Part shown: positions 44,735-54,400 of the stretch, piece by piece
Position numbering within the stretch: the stretch's first letter is position 1
How the letters are laid out: the number at the start of each line of letters is the position of its first letter
Source of the DNA: Bacteroidaceae bacterium
GTDB taxonomy: Bacteria; Bacteroidota; Bacteroidia; Bacteroidales; Bacteroidaceae
Length of the DNA stretch: 64,000 nucleotides
Direction: 5' to 3'
NCBI GenBank assembly: GCA_017960985.1
Contig: JAGCYD010000047.1
Location: 1-64,000, forward strand
Notes under the pieces: generated by a model
Databases searched by the model: none
What the model was told of the DNA's origin: nothing
What the model saw: only the letters and a program-made list of their open reading frames with translations
Position numbers and translations under genes: made by a program

Positions 44735-45358
44735 ATGCATATCGTCGTAGCAGGGAACATAGGTAGCGGGAAAACCACATTGACCAATCTTTTGGCCAAG
44801 CATTACGATTGGGAACCTCGATTCGAGGCCGTGAGTTACAATCCCTACCTCGAAGACTACTACCGCGATATCGAACGATGGGCATTTAATCTGGAAGTGT
44901 ATTTTCTAAAAGAGCGTTTCAAGGATACGCTGGCCATTGCAAAAAGTCCCAAAACCGTCATACAAGACCGCAGTATCTTTGAAGGGGTATATGTGTTTGC
45001 CAAGAACAACAAACAGATGGGGCAACTTTCCGACCGCGACTATGAGACCTACATGGAACTGTTTGACCGCATGCTAACACAGATTCGCGTGCCCGACCTG
45101 ATGATTTACCTCCGCGCCGACATCGCCCACCTTGTTGAGAATATACAGAAACGCGGGCGCGACTACGAACAGTCCATCCAAATCGAGTATCTGCAGGGAC
45201 TGAATCAACTCTATGAGGAGTTCATTTACCAAAAATACCCAGGGCGCGTGCTGACCATCGAGGTCGGAACCCTCGACTACCAACACCGCAAGGAGGATCT
45301 AAAATTCATCATCGACCAAATCGACTCGTTGCTCTTCGGACTGTTCCCGATGGAATAA
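44735..45358 (+). CDS. Deoxynucleoside kinase (1)
   Basis: A 207-residue P-loop kinase of the deoxyadenosine/deoxyguanosine kinase family, salvaging deoxynucleosides. Walker A GNIGSGKTT, substrate-region RFEAVSYNPYLEDYY, the DRSIFEG motif, and the lid-like KRGRDYEQSIQIEYLQGL. The ATG at 44735 is right for the family; a longer frame would reach into the promoter. A close paralogue follows 56 bp downstream. Which base each prefers cannot be told from sequence. Confidence 0.92.
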   Translation: MHIVVAGNIGSGKTTLTNLLAKHYDWEPRFEAVSYNPYLEDYYRDIERWAFNLEVYFLKERFKDTLAIAKSPKTVIQDRSIFEGVYVFAKNNKQMGQLSDRDYETYMELFDRMLTQIRVPDLMIYLRADIAHLVENIQKRGRDYEQSIQIEYLQGLNQLYEEFIYQKYPGRVLTIEVGTLDYQHRKEDLKFIIDQIDSLLFGLFPME

Positions 45359-45414
45359 CGAGGTACAGTCATAAATAACAAATAAGAACATCGTCAAACT
45401 GTAAATTTTTCTCT

Positions 45415-46035
45415 ATGCACATCGCTATTGCCGGGAACATCGGCTGTGGAAAAACCACACTGACCAACATGCTTGCCAAGCGTTATGGCTGGACACCGCG
45501 GTTTGAGCCCGTGGACAACAACCCGTATCTGGAGGACTACTACGCCGACATGGAACGCTGGTCGTTCAACCTCCAGATTTATTTCCTCAACAAGCGTTTC
45601 CGCGATGTGGTAGAAATCAGTCAGTCGAAGGACTACATCATTCAGGACCGCACCATCTTCGAGGACGCCTGTATCTTCGCACCCAACCTGCACAATAAAG
45701 GACTGATGAGCGACCGCGATTTCAACAACTACCGCGAACTGTTTGACCTGATGATGTCCTTAGTGAAGTTGCCCGACTTGATGATATACATCCGCAGCAG
45801 CATATCCAACCTCGTAGAGCAAATCCAAAAGCGTGGCCGAAGTTATGAACAAAGCATACAGATTGACTATCTGCAAGGCCTCAACGATCTATACGAAGAA
45901 TGGATCAAAACCTATACCGGTCCGTTACTTATCGTCGATGGCGATACATGTAAATTCGGCAACGACCCGAAAGCCTTTCAGACCATCACCGACCGCATTG
46001 ATGCCAACCTGTACGGACTATTTCCGTTAGACTAA
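45415..46035 (+). CDS. Deoxynucleoside kinase (2)
   Basis: A 206-residue paralogue of the preceding gene with the same order of motifs: GNIGCGKTT, RFEPVDNNPYLEDYY, QDRTIFEDACIF, KRGRSYEQSIQIDYLQGL. The two probably form a tandem pair and perhaps a heterodimer, as in some lactobacilli; the latter is inference from known dAK/dGK pairs. It shares the transcript ended by the terminator at 46038-46071. Confidence 0.92.
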   Translation: MHIAIAGNIGCGKTTLTNMLAKRYGWTPRFEPVDNNPYLEDYYADMERWSFNLQIYFLNKRFRDVVEISQSKDYIIQDRTIFEDACIFAPNLHNKGLMSDRDFNNYRELFDLMMSLVKLPDLMIYIRSSISNLVEQIQKRGRSYEQSIQIDYLQGLNDLYEEWIKTYTGPLLIVDGDTCKFGNDPKAFQTITDRIDANLYGLFPLD

Positions 46036-46037
46036 AT

Positions 46038-46071
46038 AAGGAAAAGCACCGATGAAACGGTGCTTTTCCTT
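46038..46071. terminator. Bidirectional terminator
   Basis: AAGGAAAAGCACCG pairs with CGGTGCTTTTCCTT around a six-base loop. It serves the kinases and the convergent rml operon. Confidence 0.88.
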
Positions 46072-47192
46072 TATCTTCCCTTGTACATCTCCTCGTAGTA
46101 CTTTTCGTACTCACCAGAAGTGATACGATCCATCCATTCCTGATGGTCGAGATACCAACGGACGGTTTTCTCGATACCTTCCTCAAACTGCAACGAAGGT
46201 TCCCAGCCCAGTTCGTTCTTCAACTTTCGACTGTCGATGGCATAACGCGCATCGTGTCCTAGACGGTCGGTAACATAAGTAATCAGATCGAGGTCGGTAC
46301 CCTCCGGACGCCCTAACAATCTGTCCACCGTTTTTATCACCACCTTGATAATGTCGATGTTCTTCCACTCGTTGAAACCGCCGATATTGTATGTCTCGGC
46401 TATCTTACCCCGATGGAAGATTGTGTCAATGGCACGAGCATGGTCCTCCACATAGAGCCAGTCGCGCACATTCTTGCCCTTTCCATATACGGGAAGAGGC
46501 TTGCGATGGCGAATGTTGTTGATGAACAGGGGTATCAACTTCTCGGGAAACTGATAGGGGCCATAGTTGTTGGAGCAGTTTGTGACAATGGTGGGCATGC
46601 CATAGGTGTCGTGAAAGGCACGCACGAAATGGTCGCTGCTGGCTTTTGATGCCGAATAGGGCGAATGTGGCTGGTATTTCGTATCTTCCGTAAAGAAGGC
46701 CGAGCCATAAACCTCGTGGGCTGAAATCTCATCCTTGCGACCTTCGGGGGTGTCCATCTTCAAGGCACCATAGACCTCGTCGGTAGAGATGTGATAGAAG
46801 CGTTTGCCCTCGAACTTCTCTGGCAACGACTCCCAATATGTCTTGGCAGCTTGTAAAAGAGACAAGGTTCCCATAACATTGGTGCGGGCAAAAGTGAATG
46901 GGTCTTTTATACTCCTGTCTACATGGCTCTCGGCTGCCAGATGGATAATGCCATCGACCTGCTCGTCCTGCATCAACTTCAGGAATCCCTCGAAGTCGCA
47001 GATATCCATGCGCACAAACTTGTAGTTGGGCTTATCCTCTAAATCTTTCAGATTCTCGAGATTACCAGCGTAGGTGAGTTTGTCGAGACAAATAATCTTG
47101 TACTCAGGATACTTATTGACAAAGAGGCGTACCACATGGTTCCCAATAAATCCGGCTCCACCAGTGATGACAATACTTTTCTTGTAATTCAT
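46071..47192 (-). CDS. rmlB: dTDP-glucose 4,6-dehydratase
   Basis: A 373-residue SDR enzyme, second step of dTDP-rhamnose synthesis. The Rossmann motif GGAGFIGNHVV, the STDEVYG loop with catalytic Asp and Glu, and YSASK with the catalytic Tyr and Lys are all present. The start codon lies in a 7-bp repeat run. It is last of rmlA-rmlD-rmlB. Confidence 0.96.
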   Translation of the reverse strand: MNYKKSIVITGGAGFIGNHVVRLFVNKYPEYKIICLDKLTYAGNLENLKDLEDKPNYKFVRMDICDFEGFLKLMQDEQVDGIIHLAAESHVDRSIKDPFTFARTNVMGTLSLLQAAKTYWESLPEKFEGKRFYHISTDEVYGALKMDTPEGRKDEISAHEVYGSAFFTEDTKYQPHSPYSASKASSDHFVRAFHDTYGMPTIVTNCSNNYGPYQFPEKLIPLFINNIRHRKPLPVYGKGKNVRDWLYVEDHARAIDTIFHRGKIAETYNIGGFNEWKNIDIIKVVIKTVDRLLGRPEGTDLDLITYVTDRLGHDARYAIDSRKLKNELGWEPSLQFEEGIEKTVRWYLDHQEWMDRITSGEYEKYYEEMYKGR

Positions 47193-47220
47193 AACTCACA
47201 ATTCATAATTCACAATAAGT
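47186..47220. repeat. Heptanucleotide repeat run at the rmlD-rmlB junction
   Basis: AATTCAT, AACTCAC, AATTCAT, AATTCAC, AATAAGT. On the minus strand one unit provides the rmlD TGA stop and another the rmlB ATG start. Confidence 0.85.
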
Positions 47221-48136
47221 TAGCAAGACACTTACGAAGACTGTCGGTCCAATAAGGGATGTGCAAACCAAATGTCTGCTTGATTTTTGTCTTGTCCAAT
47301 ACGGAATAGGCCGGTCGATGGACTGGGCTCGGGAACTCATCGCTGTGACAAGGCTGAATGTCACACGCGGTCTGACCGCTAATCTCTGCTATGGCCTTCG
47401 TGAAGTCGAACCAAGAACAAACGCCCTCATTGGAATAATGATAGATTCCCGACTTGTTGTAGAGATGAGGACCATTTACCATTTGACATTCAACATTTGA
47501 CATCTTATAGTCTTCCAGAATGGTAACAATGGCTTTTGCCAAATCAAGGGCATAAGTCGGTGTCCCGCACTGGTCGAAGACCACCTTTAGTTGTGGTTTC
47601 GTGGCAGTCAGTTGGAGCATCGTCTTTACAAAGTTTTTGCCATATTCCGAATAAAGCCAAGCCGTACGCAAAATCACATGATTGCAACCTGTAGCCTGAA
47701 TATTTTGCTCGCCCTCCAGTTTTGTGGCTCCATAAACGCCTGTGGGCTTTCCCTGTTGTTCCTCACGACAAGGTACATTGTAAGGATCTCCGCCAAAAAC
47801 ATAGTCAGTGCTGATGTGTATCAGCAACCCTCCTACGCGCTTCATGGCTTCTGCCAATATCCGTGGTGCCGTAGCATTGAGCTGGCGCGCCCGTTCCTCA
47901 TCGCTCTCGGCCTTGTCCACATTCGTGTAGGCCGCGCAGTTCACGATAACCTGTATATTTTCGGCATCCACCATGTGGTTCACGGCCTGAGCATCAGTCA
48001 TATCCAGTAACGTCGTGGCCACTCCATCAGATTCCACCACATCCGTAAAGATATAGTGATTGGTGGACTGGTCGGCGGCAACAAGTCGCATCTCACGCCC
48101 TAACTGCCCATTCGCACCCGTTACAAGTATGTTCAT
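47210..48136 (-). CDS. rmlD: dTDP-4-dehydrorhamnose reductase
   Basis: A 308-residue SDR reductase, last step of dTDP-L-rhamnose synthesis. [11 protein letters not shown] binds NADPH, and YGATKLEGE carries the catalytic Tyr/Lys; a C-terminal [12 protein letters not shown] closes the family pattern. Near residue 215 a stretch [20 protein letters not shown] is out of place and is encoded partly by 7-bp repeats (47473-47507). The start overlaps the rmlA stop by four bases. Confidence 0.95.
   Translation of the reverse strand: MNILVTGANGQLGREMRLVAADQSTNHYIFTDVVESDGVATTLLDMTDAQAVNHMVDAENIQVIVNCAAYTNVDKAESDEERARQLNATAPRILAEAMKRVGGLLIHISTDYVFGGDPYNVPCREEQQGKPTGVYGATKLEGEQNIQATGCNHVILRTAWLYSEYGKNFVKTMLQLTATKPQLKVVFDQCGTPTYALDLAKAIVTILEDYKMSNVECQMVNGPHLYNKSGIYHYSNEGVCSWFDFTKAIAEISGQTACDIQPCHSDEFPSPVHRPAYSVLDKTKIKQTFGLHIPYWTDSLRKCLANLL
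47473..47507. repeat. Heptanucleotide repeat run inside rmlD
   Basis: CATTTAC, CATTTGA, CATTCAA, CATTTGA, CATCTTA. Coded as [10 protein letters not shown] on the minus strand. Confidence 0.8.
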
Positions 48137-49041
48137 CCTTCTAATCCTTCTGCACCAAAACGCTTCACATCGTCAATTACCTTCAGCAGGTATTGTCCGT
48201 ATTGATTCTTCAGCATTGGCTTTGCTATCTCACGCATCCGCTCCTCCGAAATCCACCCTTTACGATAGGCAATTCCTTCCAAGCAGGCCACTTTCAATCC
48301 TTGTCGCTTTTCCAACACCTCAATATAAGTAGAGGCTTCCGAAAGCGATTCGTGGGTACCCGTATCAAGCCAGGCAAATCCACGGCCCAGTGTCAATACC
48401 TTCAGTTCACCATCCGAAAGGAACTGCTGATTAACGGTAGTAATTTCCAGTTCTCCTCGGGCAGAAGGCTTAATGCTGGCAGCCACATCCACCACCTTGT
48501 TGGGATAGAAATAAAGACCAACCACAGCATAATTGCTCTTCGGATTTTCTGGCTTTTCCTCGATGGAAAGGCAATTCCCCTGCTTATCAAACTCTGCCAC
48601 GCCATAGCGCTCGGGGTCGTTCACCCAATAGCCGAACACCGTAGCCTTGCCATCCTTCTCAGCAGTTTCTACGGCCTGATGGAGCAACTGCGAAAAGCCT
48701 GCACCGTGGAAAATATTATCTCCCAGCACCAGACAGGCAGCATCATTGCCAATAAAATCGCGGCCGATAATGAAAGCCTGAGCCAGTCCATCGGGACTGG
48801 GCTGCTCTGCATACTCAAAATGCACGCCGAAGTCGCTACCATCTCCCAATAGCCGACGGAAACCAGGCAAATCATGAGGTGTTGAGATAATCAAAATCTC
48901 ACGGATACCAGCCGTCATCAGCACACTGATGGGATAATAAATCATGGGCTTGTCATAAATGGGCAGCATCTGCTTGCTTACACCCTTTGTAATCGGATAA
49001 AGGCGTGTACCGCTACCACCCGCCAATACAATTCCTTTCAT
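48133..49041 (-). CDS. rmlA: Glucose-1-phosphate thymidylyltransferase
   Basis: A 302-residue nucleotidyltransferase, first step of dTDP-rhamnose synthesis. The signature is [18 protein letters not shown], with [10 protein letters not shown] following and EEKP near the middle. The ATG at 49041 is used; two codons upstream there is only a TTG. It heads rmlA-rmlD-rmlB; rmlC, usually the second gene, is absent. Confidence 0.96.
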   Translation of the reverse strand: MKGIVLAGGSGTRLYPITKGVSKQMLPIYDKPMIYYPISVLMTAGIREILIISTPHDLPGFRRLLGDGSDFGVHFEYAEQPSPDGLAQAFIIGRDFIGNDAACLVLGDNIFHGAGFSQLLHQAVETAEKDGKATVFGYWVNDPERYGVAEFDKQGNCLSIEEKPENPKSNYAVVGLYFYPNKVVDVAASIKPSARGELEITTVNQQFLSDGELKVLTLGRGFAWLDTGTHESLSEASTYIEVLEKRQGLKVACLEGIAYRKGWISEERMREIAKPMLKNQYGQYLLKVIDDVKRFGAEGLEG

Positions 49042-49060
49042 AGGCAATGATTAATTGGTA

Positions 49061-49068
49061 CAAAAATA
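49061..49068 (-). promoter_or_regulatory. -7 element TATTTTTG of rmlA
   Basis: Plus-strand CAAAAATA, 20 bp before the start, divergent to the tRNA-Ser promoter. Confidence 0.5.
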
Positions 49069-49076
49069 CTGGTTTT

Positions 49077-49108
49077 TTTGCAATAAAACGAAAAAATCCT
49101 TACTTTTG
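49077..49108 (+). promoter_or_regulatory. Promoter of tRNA-Ser
   Basis: TTTG 49077-49080, 20-bp spacer, TACTTTTG 49101-49108. Confidence 0.65.
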
Positions 49109-49157
49109 TGCCCGATATGGAGAAAACCTCCACTATCACGATTGACAAGTTGAACAA

Positions 49158-49244
49158 GGAGAGATGCCAGAGAGGTCGAATGGACCGCACTCGAAATGCG
49201 GCGTACGGGCGACTGTACCCTGGGTTCGAATCCCAGTCTCTCCG
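49158..49244 (+). tRNA. tRNA-Ser (CGA)
   Basis: Class II tRNA of 87 bases: acceptor GGAGAGA/TCTCTCC, anticodon stem CCGCA/TGCGG with loop CTCGAAA (anticodon CGA), long variable arm, T arm CTGGG/CCCAG around TTCGAAT, discriminator G. CCA is not encoded. Confidence 0.95.
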
Positions 49245-49249
49245 CTCAA

Positions 49250-49287
49250 GAGACAGACTTCATACGGAGTCTGTCTCTTTCTTTTTT
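49250..49287 (+). terminator. Terminator of tRNA-Ser
   Basis: GAGACAGACT pairs with AGTCTGTCTC, followed by TTTCTTTTTT. It just touches the end of the convergent purN. Confidence 0.88.
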
Positions 49288-49861
49288 ACAACTCCTCCAA
49301 GAGTTGTTCGATAACAGCAGGGTAATATTTCATTTCCAATTCATGCTCCTTCTCCGCGATGTCATCAGGTGTGTCATCAGGAGAAAGAGGGACGGAATAC
49401 TGAACGATAATCTCACCGCCATCGCATACCGAACTGACATAGTGAACCGTCATACCCGTCTCGGTATCACCAGCCGCCTTTACGGCCTCATGAACATGAT
49501 GCCCCCACATTCCCTTACCCCCATGGCGAGGAAGCAACGAAGGGTGGATATTTACTATACGATGCGTGTATGCATTGACAAGAAAGTCGGGAATTATCGG
49601 CAGAAAACCAGCCAGAACAATCATGCTGATATCATACTTTCTCAACAGCGGCAACATTACCGACTCGTCATTCAGTTCCACCTTTGTCACCACCATCGAC
49701 GGCACACCCAACTCGCGAGCACGCACCAAAGCATAGGCATCCGTGCGGTTGCTTAACACTAGGGCAACTCGTATGTCGTCACTCCCAGAGAAATATCGTA
49801 TCAGATTCTCGCAGTTGCTTCCTTCGCCAGAAGCAAATACAGCAATATTCTTTTTACCCAT
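49286..49861 (-). CDS. purN: Phosphoribosylglycinamide formyltransferase
   Basis: A 191-residue GAR transformylase of purine synthesis that uses formyl-tetrahydrofolate. [12 protein letters not shown] opens the protein; the catalytic set is in NIHPSLLP (Asn, His), and [12 protein letters not shown] and a late Asp ([10 protein letters not shown]) follow. The ATG at 49861 is chosen since it is just below a -7 box (CAAAGATA, 49880-49887). Confidence 0.95.
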   Translation of the reverse strand: MGKKNIAVFASGEGSNCENLIRYFSGSDDIRVALVLSNRTDAYALVRARELGVPSMVVTKVELNDESVMLPLLRKYDISMIVLAGFLPIIPDFLVNAYTHRIVNIHPSLLPRHGGKGMWGHHVHEAVKAAGDTETGMTVHYVSSVCDGGEIIVQYSVPLSPDDTPDDIAEKEHELEMKYYPAVIEQLLEEL

Positions 49862-49917
49862 AATACCACTTTTCGGCTGCAAAGATACACATTTTTGCCC
49901 GTCGTGGCAAGAATCGT

Positions 49918-49948
49918 TTTGTTTATTAAATACTTATTCTTATCTTTG
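49918..49948 (+). promoter_or_regulatory. Promoter: TTTG-19 bp-TATCTTTG of rubrerythrin
   Basis: TTTG 49918-49921 and TATCTTTG 49941-49948, a full consensus match; the start codon is 28 bp downstream. Confidence 0.75.
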
Positions 49949-49976
49949 CCTTCACAACCTTTTAATTTTTAAGCTT

Positions 49977-50519
49977 ATGAAAAAGAATCCTTATGCTGGA
50001 ACGCAGACCGAGAAGAATCTGATGGAAGCATTCGCCGGTGAATCACAGGCTCGCAACAAGTACACCTACTTTGCATCGAAAGCCAAGAAAGAAGGTTACG
50101 AACAGATTGCCGCACTTTTCTTGAAGACGGCAGACAACGAAAAAGAACATGCCAAGATATGGTTCAAGGAACTGAATGGTATCGGTGACACAGCAGAGAA
50201 CTTGATAGAAGCAGCCAATGGTGAAAACTACGAATGGACCGATATGTATGCCGGCTTTGCCGAAACTGCTGAAAAGGAAGGTTTCACCGAGTTGGCCAAG
50301 AAATTCCGCCTCATCGCTGCCATCGAGAAGCATCACGAGGAGCGTTATCGTGCATTGCTAAAAAATGTCGAAATGCAGGAAGTTTTCAAGAAAAGCGAGG
50401 TAAAAGTATGGGAATGCCGCAACTGCGGACATATCGTAGTGGGCACAGAGGCCCCCGAAATCTGTCCCGCTTGTGCCCACCCACAGGCCTACTTCGAGGT
50501 TCACGCAGAAAACTATTAG
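49977..50519 (+). CDS. rbr: Rubrerythrin
   Basis: A 180-residue non-haem diiron peroxidase that protects anaerobes from hydrogen peroxide. The ferritin-like four-helix part has two E-x-x-x-H-type iron sites (EKEHAKIWF and EKHHEERY); the C-terminus is a rubredoxin-like domain with CRNCGH and CPACAH. The ATG at 49977 gives the usual N-terminus; a longer frame upstream is rejected as it spans the promoter. It stands alone, with promoter and terminator. Confidence 0.96.
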   Translation: MKKNPYAGTQTEKNLMEAFAGESQARNKYTYFASKAKKEGYEQIAALFLKTADNEKEHAKIWFKELNGIGDTAENLIEAANGENYEWTDMYAGFAETAEKEGFTELAKKFRLIAAIEKHHEERYRALLKNVEMQEVFKKSEVKVWECRNCGHIVVGTEAPEICPACAHPQAYFEVHAENY

Positions 50520-50539
50520 TCAAAAACTTCAACATTTAA

Positions 50540-50568
50540 GAAGGGCACCAAATGGCGCCCTTCTTTCA
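50540..50568. terminator. Terminator between rubrerythrin and luxS
   Basis: GAAGGGC-ACC pairs with GGC-GCCCTTC, then TTT; it lies just before the convergent luxS stop. Confidence 0.75.
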
Positions 50569-50569
50569 T

Positions 50570-51064
50570 TTATGCATCGGCAAACACCTTGCCGTCTTCC
50601 AAAGTGACTTGGAGCTTAGCATATTCGCTGTGGAAGTCGTTTTTCAGACGGTCTAAATAGCGCTGGCACTCCCATTTGCACATCGGCAGATCATGAAGCA
50701 AATAGTTTCCACAAGTTTCTGGCGTAGTGGCAGGAACTTCCTGCTGGGTGAGCATCCACTCCAAGCATTGAATGGTCAGGTCTCGCATGTCTTGCACAGA
50801 ATAATCGCCCGTCATCACCACATACATTCCCGTCAGACAACCCATAGGGCCTACATAAACAACATCATCCTTAACCGATGAATTTCGAAACCAAGTTGCC
50901 ATCAGGTGCTCTATGCTATGCATGGCTGCAGGGGCTACCGCCGGTTCCTTATTGGGTTCTGTGATGCGAAGGTCAAATGTGGTAAAGCCTTTATCTTTTC
51001 TCGACACATAGATGCCTGGCTTTAACTTAGTATGGTCAATAGTAAAACTTTGTATTACTTCCAT
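50570..51064 (-). CDS. luxS: S-ribosylhomocysteine lyase
   Basis: A 164-residue metalloenzyme that splits S-ribosylhomocysteine to homocysteine and the AI-2 precursor in the activated methyl cycle. Metal ligands are H49 and H53 in HSIEH, with E52 catalytic; the active Cys is C76 in GPMGCLTG, and CGNYLLHDLP supplies the region of the third ligand. The length is normal. Whether AI-2 is a signal here or only a by-product cannot be seen. Confidence 0.97.
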   Translation of the reverse strand: MEVIQSFTIDHTKLKPGIYVSRKDKGFTTFDLRITEPNKEPAVAPAAMHSIEHLMATWFRNSSVKDDVVYVGPMGCLTGMYVVMTGDYSVQDMRDLTIQCLEWMLTQQEVPATTPETCGNYLLHDLPMCKWECQRYLDRLKNDFHSEYAKLQVTLEDGKVFADA

Positions 51065-51221
51065 TGTCAGCCTTAGATTTCTTTAGTTGCAAAGTTAGTG
51101 ATTACTTTCTACATTTAGAATAAGACTGGACGATTATTTGTGTTAAATCAAGTTATTATGATAAGTTCCATATGAATGTCGGCATTTAAAGTATTGCTGA
51201 TGGATAACCAAAGTAACACAT

Positions 51222-51249
51222 CTCTTGCGTCACAATTGTGGCGCAAGAG
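51222..51249. repeat. 28-bp near-perfect palindrome, copy 1
   Basis: CTCTTGCG, then TCACAATTGTGG, then CGCAAGAG; only one pair is mismatched. Confidence 0.9.
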
Positions 51250-51289
51250 AATCATAGTGTTTCTTTCGGCAATCATTAGTTATTCAATG

Positions 51290-51313
51290 CTTGCGTCACA
51301 ATTGTGGCGCAAG
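51290..51313. repeat. Palindrome copy 2
   Basis: Same 24-bp core as copy 1 (CTTGCG-N12-CGCAAG, identical centre). The starts of the two cores are 66 bp apart, three times 22. Confidence 0.9.
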
Positions 51314-51453
51314 AACAAATATATGTATTCTCATATCCATCTTATGCAGATTGCTACAATTTTAGTATTTTCTGCGACTATATTTTTAAGCAATTCGTAT
51401 CATTTTACTGAACTTTGCAAACAGAAAAGTTTTACACTATAAACACACTCACC

Positions 51454-54400
51454 ATGAGAAACCGAAATTCACTCTTGTTACTCTTGTTTCTTCTATTAAG
51501 TTCAGGAACTATTCTAGCTCAAACCCAGCGTGCCCTATGGGGCTCTATCAACGGAACAAAGAACGCTTCGCTCGGAGACTACCAGCAATACACAGGCAAG
51601 GTGCTCATTTCTTGGCGAATGTTACCAGAAGATAATGCTGATACGGGATTTGACCTCTATCGCCGACAGGGGACAGGAGAAGAAACAAAGATAGCCTCTG
51701 GTATCAAGGGACGGACGAATTACCAAGATACATCAGCCAGTGGCAGTACCGACAACTATTATCGCCTGACCTATGCCAACCAATCAGCCACATTGGCCAC
51801 TTACACCTTGCCTGCAGCGCAGGTGAGCGGCGGACTGCCTTATATTTCCATCCCCCTGAGAGGCACGACTGATGTAACCTCCTATTCCGACCTCATCTAT
51901 CAAGCCAACGACTGTTCGGTGGGCGACCTCGACGGCGACGGTGAGATGGAGGTAGTCGTGAAGCGATTGCTTACTGTATTGAACAGTGACGGAGGTGTAA
52001 TCAGCGACGGCACAGGTGCCGGCGACTCTGATACGCGCGCGCGTCATACTATTATATGGGATGCCTACAAACTGGACGGCACCTTTCTTTGGCGCGTGAA
52101 GTCGGGTCCCAATATCATACTTGGCAACAGTTCCAACTTTGCCGTGGTGGACTTGGACGGTGACGGAAAATGTGAGTTTGTTACAAAAACGGGTGAAGGC
52201 ACAGTCTTTGGCGACGGCACGGAGATAGGCGACACGGACAACGACGGTGTGACCGACTACCGTAGCCGATGGCCTGCTGGCCACTATACAGGCGACGGTC
52301 CCAATGGCTATGGTGGCCCAGAGTTCTTCTCCGTTGTCGATGGCACTACGGGACGCGAACTGGCGCGTGCCAATTTCATTGCCCGTGGTCCCGAGGGGCA
52401 AACGCCTGCACAGTGGGCTGCCAATTGGGAAGCCAACGACTGGGCATGGGATCCTCGTACGAGTAAGTACGCATGGAAACTGGCCAATTCACTCCGCGTT
52501 GGTGCGGCCTCCTTCGATGGTCAGACTAATCAGATATTCCTCGGTCGTGGGGTTTATGGCCGCACTATCGTAGAAGGCTGGAAATATGCCAATGGTACAC
52601 TGACCAGAATGTGGAAACTGGACACAAGCACCTCGGGGGGTAACAACAAGGACGGCAAGCCCAACAGTGCCTATGCCGGTCAGGGCAACCACTCCTTTAA
52701 TGTGGCCGACTTGGATGGCGACGGAAAGGATGAGGTAATGTATGGCTCCTGCGCTTTCGACAACGACGGCACGGGACTCTGGAGCACAGGCCTGGGGCAT
52801 GGCGATGCCAACCATGTGGGCAAGTTCCTGCCTGACCGTGAAGGGCTACAGGTTTTCCACTGCCTGGAGAACGGCAAGACACAGATTGCCCTGCATGATG
52901 CCGCCACAGGCGCCACCATCTGGGAAAAAGTAGCAGCGGAGGACAACGACATGGGGCGCTGCATGGTGGCCGACATCGACCCCAACTCGCCAGGCTGCGA
53001 GTTCTGGATGTACGGCAACTGGGTATATGACCAAAACGGCAACGACCTTGGTTACAATTGCGCTTCGGCCAATATGGGCATCTGGTTCGATGGTACATTG
53101 ACGCGCCAACTCATCGACGGCGACAAAATTGATGGCTCACTGGGTCGAACCTTCACGCTCTACCGTTACAATATGTCGTACAACAACGGTTCGAAGAAGA
53201 ACCCGGGTTTCGTGGGCGACTTCCTGGGCGACTGGCGTGAGGAAATCATCATGCCCAGTGCCGACAAGGTGACCGACCTAAAGATATTCACCACTTGGTA
53301 CCCCTCCGACCACATGTTCCCCTGGCTCATGACCGACCACACCTACCTGATGAGTTGCATCAACGAGAATGTAGGCTACAACCAACCCACCAACCTGGGC
53401 TACTACCTGGGCACAGACCTCACGAGCGATGCCGAGGCGTGGGAGGCTGCAGGCTGTCCAAATGTCTCGACTTGGGGAGCCAAGCCTGCGGCGGGCACCT
53501 ATTATTTATATAATGTAGAGGCACAGCAGTTCATTACCTCCGGTCACTGGTGGGGCACCCACGCCGCACTCGACGACGACGGCATGGCACTGACTCTGGC
53601 AGGAAGCGGCGACACCTATACACTTTCCACCACAGTAGCCTTCTCGGGCCGCTATCTGGGCTCCGACCTTTACATGGACAACAAAACGGCTGCGGAGTGG
53701 ACTTTCGAGAAAGTGGAGGGAAGCGACCTGACATACACCGTGCGTCTGGGCAGCGACTATCTGACCTATATCGGCAACAACAATGTAGCCACAACCACTA
53801 CACCTACCACCGAGGCAAGCCATTGGCAACTTATACGCTACAATCAACTTGTTTCAAGATTATCCACAGCCACTCCACAGAATCCTATCGATGCTTCGTT
53901 CTATATGACCAACGCCCGTGTACGTCGCGGTTGGCCAAAAGCCATCAGCGGAACGGACCTTTCGGACTTCGGCGACTTCAACACGAATAGCGAAGGGCTG
54001 TATGCAGGTGGCGTTGCCGCCTATGGACAATGGCACAAGACCTTCGACAACTATCAGGAACTGGAAAATCTTCCTAATGGAGTTTATCAAATATGGGTCA
54101 AGGGATTCTATCGTGAGAATGCTGACTATCCAGAAATTCCTTATCTCTATGCTAACGAGATAAGGGCTCCACTCAAGAAGATGGGCAATATCGGTACAGA
54201 AAATGCCAAACAGGCAGCGAAAGCATTACGAGATGATACCTACCTCATCGGTCCAATAACAACCATGGTGACTAATAACAGTTTGCGTATTGGGGTAAAA
54301 AGTGATGCCGATATTGACTGGGCCACATTCCGACAATTCACCATACACTATTTAGGGTCGTCATGGGCATGTGGTGATATAAATGTGGACGGGGTCGTAG

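Larger units (their letters stand above)
51065..51453. other. Intergenic region between luxS and the PL11 gene
   Basis: 389 bp between divergent genes. It holds a luxS -7 box (plus-strand CAAAGTTA, 51090-51097), the two long palindromes at 51222 and 51290, and an A+T-rich stretch up to the PL11 start. A frame of 88 codons crosses it but looks spurious. Confidence 0.65.

Noticed and set aside
51176..51442. An 88-codon frame before the PL11 gene with a repeated LASQLWRK peptide
   Set aside because: The peptide repeat is only the translated DNA palindrome; the two copies happen to be in frame because 66 is a multiple of three. There is no homology or start context.
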